DNA of 64,000 nt from JAHRAW01 sp965243285 (GTDB taxonomy: Bacteria > Pseudomonadota > Gammaproteobacteria > Arenicellales > Poriferihabitantaceae), in contig OZ251537.1 in the NCBI GenBank assembly GCA_965243285.1, positions 372,001 to 436,000 of the forward strand, read 5' to 3'. The position numbers and the translations under genes were made by a program. The notes below the pieces were generated by a model. That model worked only from the letters and a program-made list of their open reading frames with translations, did no database searches and was not told the DNA's origin. Below, piece by piece: positions 58,109 through 64,000 of this stretch; within the stretch, counting starts at the first letter, position 1, and each line of letters begins with the position of its first letter.

Positions 58109-60706
58109 CTATCCATCAACACAAAAATCCGCGGCAAAGGCGGCTAGGGCGCGACCCTTATCGCCCTTTAGATGGACGCGCATGACGGCGGCGCCGGTGT
58201 CCGCTAGGGCGGCAAAATCACCATCCGCTTGGGCGCGATGCAGTTGGCTGAAGGTATAAGCGCGCTGCGGCACGGGTACATCGGTCGGCACATGGCCGGC
58301 GGCATGACCGGCGGCATGGTCAGCGATTAATTGGATAAAGCGACCGCTGCGCGGGCCGCCTTTGTGCAACTGTCCGGTGGAGTGCAGGTAGCGCGGGCCG
58401 AAGGCGGCGGTGGCGACGATGCCGGTTTGGCGCACAACGCGCCCCCGCAACGCGCCCAACTGCGCCCGATGCGCCGCGTCTTGGGGTAGGTAACTCAGCC
58501 ACGCGAGATAACTGCCGGCGGTTAAGGTGGCGCGAAAATCGGCGATGATCGCGGCCGGGAAGTCCATCGACGAGTCCATCGGCGAGGGCTGGCTGGGCTG
58601 GCCGGATAACGCGGCTGGGCTGGGCTGGGCGGGGAAATTTGTCGCAGTTTGAGCGAGTTGATTGGGCAAATTCAGCGCAGTGTTGGCCAATTGATTGGGC
58701 AAATCCACCGCCATTTTGGGGGTTTTGCCGAGTGAAGCGGCGGTGATTTCGGCCGCTTGGGGGGGTGAATCCAGCGCAGTGTTGGCCAGTTGATCGGGCA
58801 AATCCACCGCCATTTTGGGGGTTTTATCGAGTGAATCGGCGGTGATTTTGACGGCTTGGGTGGGTGAATCGGCGGCGATTTCGGCGCTGGGGGATGGCGA
58901 ATCGGCGGCTGATGGGTTCGGGTTTGGCCGGGCGTAGTACAAATCATAGTGTTTGCCTTGCCAAAGGGGCGCCGGCAGGCGGGCGTGGCCGGCGACGAAG
59001 GCCGCGGCGCGGGTTTTACTGCGCGCCACATCGGGCTGATCGAAGGGATTGACGCCGAGATGGCTGGCGGCGATGGCGGTCGCGAATTGCCAGCGAAAAA
59101 ACTCGGCGCCGATGTGTTCGCGGCTGGCGATTCGCAATGTTTGCTGGTTTGGTGATGCATTCGACGATGGCGAGGGCGGCGACGATGACGGCGGCGAGAG
59201 CGACGATGGCTTCGGCGGCGAGGACGGCGGTAGTGACGACGACGGCGGCGGCGATGGCGGCGGCGATGGCGGCGGCGATGGCGGCAGCGGCGGAATGTCC
59301 GCTGCGGTCGATGCGCCCTCGTAGTCGATACGCACTATCATGCGGTCGGCGGCGGCGTGAAAACCGCCGGCATCGATGTGGGAATCACCAGATTCGGCAT
59401 GAAAATCACCGGCGCCAGCATGGGAATCGCCAGCGACATGGGAATCGCCATCTACATGTACATGTTCACCGCCATCGCCAGCGACAGGGCTACGAGCATC
59501 GCTATGGGCATGAAAATCGCCGGCGGCGGCGTGAAAACCGCCGGCGACAGCACGGGAATCGCCATCTATATGTACATGTTCACCGCCATCGCCAGCAGCC
59601 GGGATGCGAGCATCGCCATGGGCATGGGAATCACCAGCGTGGGCATGAAAATCGCCGACCTCAGCCTGAAAACCACCTGCATCAGCATGAAAATCGCCAT
59701 GAATATGTACCTCCCCATCGACATCGACATCCCCATCGACATCGACATCCCCACCCCCACCCCCATCCCCAGCGCCATAAACATACCCATGCGCAGCGCC
59801 ATAAACATGTTCACCGCCATGCGCGGCGGCGGCGCCATGCCGGCCGCCGGCCACCGCCAACACTGGCACGATGCCGCGGCCATTTTTGCTGGTGCTTTCG
59901 GCGATCAACTGCTCGACCCATAGCCCGAAGGCGGCCAGCGGCGGGGCTAAGCGCAGGATCAATTTATCGCGCCCGCCGGCGGCCTGGGCGCCGAGCCAAT
60001 TGCCCAACGCTAACGCCGGATTATCGGCCGCGCGCGGGTGGCGGGTGGTGGCGCAAAAATCTTGCGCGTGGCGCAACACCTCGCCGATATTCACGCCCAA
60101 TAACGCCGCCGGCGCCAAACCGAAATAACTCAGCGCGCAATAGCGCCCGCCGAGGTCAGCGCGGTTGATGAATAGTCGGTTGAACCCGCCGCCGGCGGCG
60201 CGCTGGCACAGCGCCGTGTCGGGGTCGGTGATGAGCGCGAAATTCGCCTGCGGGCAAGCGCTGCGCGCCGCCACTTGCGCATAAAAGTGGCGAAAAAGCG
60301 CATCGGTCTCTGTGGTGTCGCCGGATTTGCTGGCGACCATAAACAAGCAGCGTTGCGGCTCGATGGCGGCGCTGATGCGGGCGATTTCCGCCGCGCAGGT
60401 GGTGTCTACCACGGTGAGCGGCAGCCGTCCCGCGGCCGGCGCAAACAGCGATGCAAATACCGCCGGGGCCAGGCTCGAGCCGCCCATGCCCAGCACCATG
60501 GCGCGATCGAACCGCCCGCACTGCGCGGTTTGCTGCGCCCATGCTTCCAACTCGCCGACGCGGGTTTGCATCCAACCGATGCTGTCTAACCATCCACAGC
60601 GCTGCGCGGCGACGGCGTCATCGTCCGCCGGCGGCGGCCACAATGCCGCATCCTTGCGCCACAACCGCGATGCCAAATCTGAGGCCCAATCTGATGAGGA
60701 TGGCAA
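58109..60706 (-). CDS. pgi: Glucose-6-phosphate isomerase with three large low-complexity insertions
   Basis: 865 residues where the compact bacterial enzyme needs roughly 450-500. SIS core: LGMGGSSLAPAVF (residues 72-84), MVASKSGDTTETDALF (123-138), LIAESTSKNGRGIVPVLAVA (267-286), LRIASREHIGAEFFRWQFAT (524-543, active-site region), HLGVNPFDQPDV and the C-terminal QRAYTFSQLH. Insertions: 286-455, His/Asp/Gly-rich (HAHAGDSHAHGD); 466-522, Pro/Ser-rich (PPSPPPSPPPS); 593-715, two copies of a KTPKMAVDLPxQLANTAL unit. Frame is open throughout. Converts glucose-6-P and fructose-6-P. The type is that fused to transaldolase in some bacteria, here without transaldolase. Confidence 0.88.
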   Translation of the reverse strand: MPSSSDWASDLASRLWRKDAALWPPPADDDAVAAQRCGWLDSIGWMQTRVGELEAWAQQTAQCGRFDRAMVLGMGGSSLAPAVFASLFAPAAGRLPLTVVDTTCAAEIARISAAIEPQRCLFMVASKSGDTTETDALFRHFYAQVAARSACPQANFALITDPDTALCQRAAGGGFNRLFINRADLGGRYCALSYFGLAPAALLGVNIGEVLRHAQDFCATTRHPRAADNPALALGNWLGAQAAGGRDKLILRLAPPLAAFGLWVEQLIAESTSKNGRGIVPVLAVAGGRHGAAAAHGGEHVYGAAHGYVYGAGDGGGGGDVDVDGDVDVDGEVHIHGDFHADAGGFQAEVGDFHAHAGDSHAHGDARIPAAGDGGEHVHIDGDSRAVAGGFHAAAGDFHAHSDARSPVAGDGGEHVHVDGDSHVAGDSHAGAGDFHAESGDSHIDAGGFHAAADRMIVRIDYEGASTAADIPPLPPSPPPSPPPSPPPSSSLPPSSPPKPSSLSPPSSSPPSPSSNASPNQQTLRIASREHIGAEFFRWQFATAIAASHLGVNPFDQPDVARSKTRAAAFVAGHARLPAPLWQGKHYDLYYARPNPNPSAADSPSPSAEIAADSPTQAVKITADSLDKTPKMAVDLPDQLANTALDSPPQAAEITAASLGKTPKMAVDLPNQLANTALNLPNQLAQTATNFPAQPSPAALSGQPSQPSPMDSSMDFPAAIIADFRATLTAGSYLAWLSYLPQDAAHRAQLGALRGRVVRQTGIVATAAFGPRYLHSTGQLHKGGPRSGRFIQLIADHAAGHAAGHVPTDVPVPQRAYTFSQLHRAQADGDFAALADTGAAVMRVHLKGDKGRALAAFAADFCVDG

Positions 60707-60802
60707 ATTTAGGCCGGTTTTAGGGGGGTAGAGGGGCTGTTTTGATTTTAACTTTCACTTTTGACTCTGATGTTACCTACCCAAAAATCCAAAAAATAGA
60801 TA

Positions 60803-60832
60803 AAAAAACCCGCCCGTATTTTGCCGGCGGGC
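60803..60832 (-). terminator. Rho-independent terminator after the methyltransferase-HNH gene
   Basis: Minus strand GCCCGCCGGCAAAATACGGG with GGGCGGG pairing, then seven T residues (complement of 60802-60808). Starts right at the stop codon of 60832-62064. 60707-60800 upstream of pgi is low-complexity without a gene. Confidence 0.75.
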
Positions 60833-62064
60833 TATTTCAATATCCCTTGTTTTTTAAGTTTGGCCATTAATTCCGCCATACTTCCAGTGTGTTTTACGCT
60901 GTTGCAGTGATGGCATAAAAGTTGCAGATTTTCGATGTGGTCGGTGCCGCCTTTTTTTTGAGGAATGATGTGGTCGACTGTTTGATTGGGGTACTCGAAA
61001 TGCCTTTTACATCCATTGCAATAACCTTTTTGCTCTCCATATAGTCGTTTTTTATTCTCTGCCGCATTGTATTTTGCGGTTATACCGATGTCTGTGCGAC
61101 TAGGTATATCGTTGCGGGCTATTACTTTTGGATGCACCAATTCATCCAAATTTTTCTTGAATCGTATTTGTATCAGAGTTTGCGCCAAATCCGATAAGTC
61201 GATTCCAATCCATTTCCTACCCTCCATCTCCGCCGCCACACATGCAGTAGCGCAGCCGCAGAACGGGTCTAACACTATGTCACCTTCATTACTAGATGCT
61301 TTGACTATGCGATCTAAAAGAGCAAGCGGCTTTTGGGTTTTAAATTTGGTGTACTCTTTTTTACTACGAGGGGCAATCCGTATCTCCCACCAGTTTTCTG
61401 GAATTTTACCTCGCTTACGGTATTTTTCTACTTCTTCTTGAGAAAATGTTCCGTCTGTAGACATGGCGCATCGAAGTGTTTGCTTCGGGTCTTTAAATGG
61501 AATCCGCACATCTTCTTTGTTAAATGTCCATTTTTTACCTTTTGCATACCAAAAAATAGCATCGGATTTGCGATTGAATTGCCGCATCCGTGGAGAACCT
61601 GGCCCATGATAGCACCACACAATTTCATTCCTAAATCCGCTCTTACCAAAAATAGCGTCCATTAACAATTTTAATGAATGTCCTTCATGCTGGTCGCAAT
61701 GCAAATAAATACTACCAGTCGACTTTAATACACGATGCATTTCTATCAACCTAACCGCCATATAAATCAGGTACGATTTTGTACCATTGCCCCTTATAGA
61801 GCCGATCCCTTCTATCAAATTAACTAAATTTTCATCGCTCTCTTTTAGCATTTCCACCCATGCCACATCAACATCATCCAAAGTCCAAGTATCTTTGAAT
61901 GCCGCCCCGGCCGCCTCACCACCTATTGGCGCGGCATAATGTCGATTGCTATTGAATGGCGGGTCGATATATATCAGGTCGATGCATTCGCTATTCATCC
62001 CCCGCAAAATATCGAGATTATCGCCCGCGAATATCGTACTCGGTTTAATGTTGCATTCACTCAT
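60832..62064 (-). CDS. DNA methyltransferase fused to a C-terminal HNH domain
   Basis: 410 residues from MSECNIKPSTIFAGDNLDIL (start at 62064, preceded by AGGCGGAG). Catalytic motif IV LIYIDPPFNSNRHYAAP lies near the N-terminus and motif I DPFCGCATACVAAEMEGRKW near 280-300, the beta-class order of N4-cytosine/N6-adenine enzymes. From about 340: YCNGCKRHFEYPNQTVDHII and NLQLLCHHCNSVKHTGS, a zinc-type HNH nuclease. A methylase and nuclease in one chain suggests a self-contained restriction system or a solitary phage-type enzyme. Lower GC than the galE and pgi genes around it. Confidence 0.85.
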   Translation of the reverse strand: MSECNIKPSTIFAGDNLDILRGMNSECIDLIYIDPPFNSNRHYAAPIGGEAAGAAFKDTWTLDDVDVAWVEMLKESDENLVNLIEGIGSIRGNGTKSYLIYMAVRLIEMHRVLKSTGSIYLHCDQHEGHSLKLLMDAIFGKSGFRNEIVWCYHGPGSPRMRQFNRKSDAIFWYAKGKKWTFNKEDVRIPFKDPKQTLRCAMSTDGTFSQEEVEKYRKRGKIPENWWEIRIAPRSKKEYTKFKTQKPLALLDRIVKASSNEGDIVLDPFCGCATACVAAEMEGRKWIGIDLSDLAQTLIQIRFKKNLDELVHPKVIARNDIPSRTDIGITAKYNAAENKKRLYGEQKGYCNGCKRHFEYPNQTVDHIIPQKKGGTDHIENLQLLCHHCNSVKHTGSMAELMAKLKKQGILK

Positions 62065-62225
62065 GATGCAAACTCCGCCTAGGCTAGTGGTTTGGCAAAC
62101 TTGCCAAAAACAAATATACAACCCCCTCGCTTGTTTATCAACGGGCGGAGTTTTTTCGGAGTCGCTGTGGATTATTCAAGGATGGAAACCATCGGCGGTG
62201 CCGATAATCAAAAGCAAAAGCAAAA

Positions 62226-63305
62226 TCACCTCTCGCCCACTTCGCCGGCGCGTAATTTTTGCTCCCATTGATACGCGGTGCGACAGATGGTGGGCAAATC
62301 ATCATGGCCGGGGCGCCAGCCAAAACTTTGGCGGATGAGGGTGGGGTCGGCGACTAAGGCTGGCGGGTCGCCGGCGCGGCGGGGGGCGATTTGCACTGGA
62401 AAATCCACGCCGCTTACCATTTTTACGCAGGTGATGACTTCGCGCACGCTGTAGCCGCGGCCGTAGCCGCAATTTAGCGTCATGTTGGCGCCGCCGCGGC
62501 TCAGATGGGCTAACGCATCGAGGTGGGCGCGGGCTAAATCTTCCACATGGATGTAATCGCGGATGCAGGTGCCATCGGCGGTGGGGTAGTCATCGCCGAA
62601 TATGGACAGGCCGGGGCGCGCCCCGCAGGCCGCTTCGCACGCCGCTTTGATGAGGTGGGTGGCGTGGGGCGTGGCTTGACCGAGGCTGCCATCTAAACGC
62701 GCCCCGGCCACATTGAAGTATCGCAGGGCGACGAATTTGAAATCGCCGCCCTTGCGCTGGCCCTGGACATCGACATCGACATGTTTATGCGCTGCGGCGA
62801 GGTCGCGCAGCGTCCATTCGGTGATTAATTTGCTGCTGCCGTAGGGATTTATCGGCGCCTCGGCGGCGTTTTCCGTCACCCGCGCTGGCGCATCGGCGCT
62901 GGCATGGGACGCCACCGCGTCGGCCGCGCTCGGTATGCCATAAACCGCCGCGCTGGACGAAAACACCAACTGCCGGACGCCGCCGCGCACGCACGCCTCG
63001 ATAAAATTCAGCGAGCCCAGCACATTGTTGCGGTAGTACTTGGCCGGGTTTGCCACCGACTCCGAGACGATGACGCTGCCGGCGAAATGCAGCGCCGCAT
63101 CGATTTGATGCGCCGCCAGCAAGCGCCCCACCAGCGCCTGGTCGGCAATATCGCCATGCGCAAAAACCGCCTGCGGCGGCACCGCCCAGCGATGCCCGGT
63201 GCTGAGATTATCCAACGCCACCACGCGGTGCCCGGCCTCCACCAACTGGCGCGCGGTGTGCGAGCCGATGTAGCCGGCGGCGCCGGTGACGAGCAGGTTT
63301 TTCAC
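62226..63305 (-). CDS. galE: UDP-glucose 4-epimerase
   Basis: 359 residues. Rossmann motif TGAAGYIGSHTARQL (residues 6-20), SSSAAVYG with catalytic Ser, and YGSSKLITEW with the catalytic Tyr/Lys pair; FGDDYPTADGTCIRDYIHVE and GYGRGYSVREVI. Interconverts UDP-glucose and UDP-galactose for surface sugars. A short HKHVDVDVQGQRKGGDF insertion is a small example of the low-complexity drift seen nearby. Ends with TGA, showing TGA is a stop here. Confidence 0.95.
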   Translation of the reverse strand: MKNLLVTGAAGYIGSHTARQLVEAGHRVVALDNLSTGHRWAVPPQAVFAHGDIADQALVGRLLAAHQIDAALHFAGSVIVSESVANPAKYYRNNVLGSLNFIEACVRGGVRQLVFSSSAAVYGIPSAADAVASHASADAPARVTENAAEAPINPYGSSKLITEWTLRDLAAAHKHVDVDVQGQRKGGDFKFVALRYFNVAGARLDGSLGQATPHATHLIKAACEAACGARPGLSIFGDDYPTADGTCIRDYIHVEDLARAHLDALAHLSRGGANMTLNCGYGRGYSVREVITCVKMVSGVDFPVQIAPRRAGDPPALVADPTLIRQSFGWRPGHDDLPTICRTAYQWEQKLRAGEVGER

Positions 63306-63338
63306 TGGCTTATCTACGCTGGCCTATCTGGCTTGGGC

Positions 63339-63411
63339 GGGGGGATGGCGGGGGTTTTTAACCTGGCGCATTGTACGCGGGAGCGTAAGTTAAAAACTCC
63401 CCCATCCCCCG
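63339..63411. repeat. Imperfect inverted repeat after galE region
   Basis: gggggatggcgggggttttt and its near-complement aaaaactcccccatccccc flank a short centre, forming a long hairpin in the galE upstream region. Could be a terminator for a transcript from the right. Confidence 0.5.
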
Positions 63412-63427
63412 CTGCCGCTGCCTTCCG

Positions 63428-63616
63428 CTCCCCCGCTTCATGCGGGTGTGCGAAAAGCCATCGCTGACTCAAGGAAAATGAAGGAAAAGTATCATTTTCA
63501 AAATTTAAACAATAAGCAATAAGCAACACTTTTGTTTGTTTTTTTTAACAACGCCAACCGAAATGTTAATCAAGAATAGGCTTTTCGCACACCCTCTGAT
63601 GAAGCGGGGGGAGTGA
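63428..63616. mobile_element. Short inverted-repeat (MITE-like) element
   Basis: GGGTGTGCGAAAAGCC (63444-63459) is repeated exactly inverted at 63579-63594. The arms extend outward with CTCCCCCGCTTCATG and ATGAAGCGGGGGGAG. The interior is AT-rich, about 120 bp, without a gene. Unrelated in sequence to the GGGATTTATA elements. Confidence 0.65.
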
Positions 63617-63758
63617 AGATTAAAGGCGAAAATCGCCGAAAATCGCCATAACTGGTCGAGAAAATCGATATAAATATTGGACCTCGACATGCATGACGGC
63701 GCCGGGGCGACAATGACATCCCCCTACCGCCGCCATCAAGACGCGGGTGCGGCTGGAA

Positions 63759-64000
63759 TTACGGCGTGGATGGACGTGGTTTTAGGCGGCGCAAGCCCAA
63801 TTCGCGGAGTTGTTGGTCGTCCGCTGGGCTAGGGGCTTCGGTTAGCAGGCAGGCGGCGCGCTGGGTTTTGGGGAAGGCGATGACCTCGCGGATGGAGTCG
63901 GCGCCGCTTAGCATGGCGGCTAAGCGGTCGATGCCGAAGGCGATGCCGCCATGCGGGGGGGCGCCGTATTTGAGGGCCTCGAGTAGAAAGCCGAATTCGG
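63759..64000 (-). CDS. aspS: Aspartyl-tRNA synthetase, C-terminal part
   Basis: Runs off the right edge. The visible 79 residues read FGFLLEALKYGAPPHGGIAF, GIDRLAAMLSGADSIREVIA and FPKTQRAACLLTEAPS, the class II motif 3 and C-terminus of bacterial AspRS, with stop TAA at 63759-63761. The FPKT and PPHGGIAFGIDR blocks make the call firm. Confidence 0.93.
   Translation of the reverse strand, partial: EFGFLLEALKYGAPPHGGIAFGIDRLAAMLSGADSIREVIAFPKTQRAACLLTEAPSPADDQQLRELGLRRLKPRPSTP

Noticed and set aside
59137..60168. Long plus-strand frames (up to 343 residues) inside pgi
   Set aside because: They are antisense readings of the repeat insertions; the minus frame carries the conserved isomerase motifs.

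Overview
The window looks like the chromosome of a Gram-negative bacterium, most likely an unplaced gammaproteobacterium. Support comes from a gammaproteobacterial-type 16S and 23S, a heptose phosphatase (gmhB) and a lysophosphatidate acyltransferase for envelope lipids, separate glyQ and glyS, and a class III cyclase. I cannot name the genus by eye. Housekeeping genes are GC-rich and carry many in-frame low-complexity insertions. The block between tRNA-Ile and the 16S gene (about 12.3-34 kb) is visibly more AT-rich and full of broken genes.

Layout. 0-1.3 kb: a NYN-domain gene interrupted by an IS1595-like element that is itself interrupted by a 365-bp MITE. 1.6-8 kb: fdhD, a DUF262-HNH protein paired with an EcoRI-type methyltransferase, a membrane adenylate/guanylate cyclase and an EmrE-family exporter. 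8.1-12.4 kb (minus strand): tRNA-Ile, tRNA-Ala, 23S (with an intervening sequence) and 5S, behind their own sigma70-like promoter. 12.5-34 kb: gene blocks separated by three collinear fragments of a decayed 16S gene: (i) malate-CoA ligase and malyl-CoA lyase (serine-cycle enzymes); (ii) an amino-acid permease, a truncated LysE and an IS; (iii) a glyoxalase, Rieske oxygenase, cupin and transporters, several broken; (iv) an eight- or nine-gene resorcinol/polyene-like biosynthesis and export cluster (DarA, DarB, two ketosynthases, ACP, ABC exporter, BtrH-like protein). 34.1-35.8 kb: an intact 16S gene with its own promoter and processing stem, so the rRNA operon is split by about 22 kb. 36-46.5 kb: TSUP transporter, peroxiredoxin and a probable envelope machine made of an ExbB/MotA-type channel, two TM-anchored VWA proteins, two PEGA proteins (one with a SUMF1/FGE fold lacking the catalytic cysteines) and a lipoprotein. 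46.5-53.8 kb: tyrS, plsC, gmhB, a MazG-like gene, glyS, glyQ. 54.5-62 kb: a type IIG/ISP-like restriction-methylase, glucose-6-phosphate isomerase with about 350 residues of low-complexity insertions, and a methyltransferase-HNH fusion. 62.2-64 kb: galE and the 3' end of aspS.

Two features recur. First, a repeat family with two adjacent hairpins, five copies, whose stems differ by compensating changes, embedded in purine/pyrimidine-biased low-complexity DNA and partly inside MITE-like elements. Second, frequent expansion of short in-frame repeats in essential genes. The strongest candidates for undescribed biology are the split and fragmented rRNA locus, the ExbB-VWA-PEGA gene set, the double-hairpin repeat and the expanded isomerase. 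All family calls are by eye; no database search was run.
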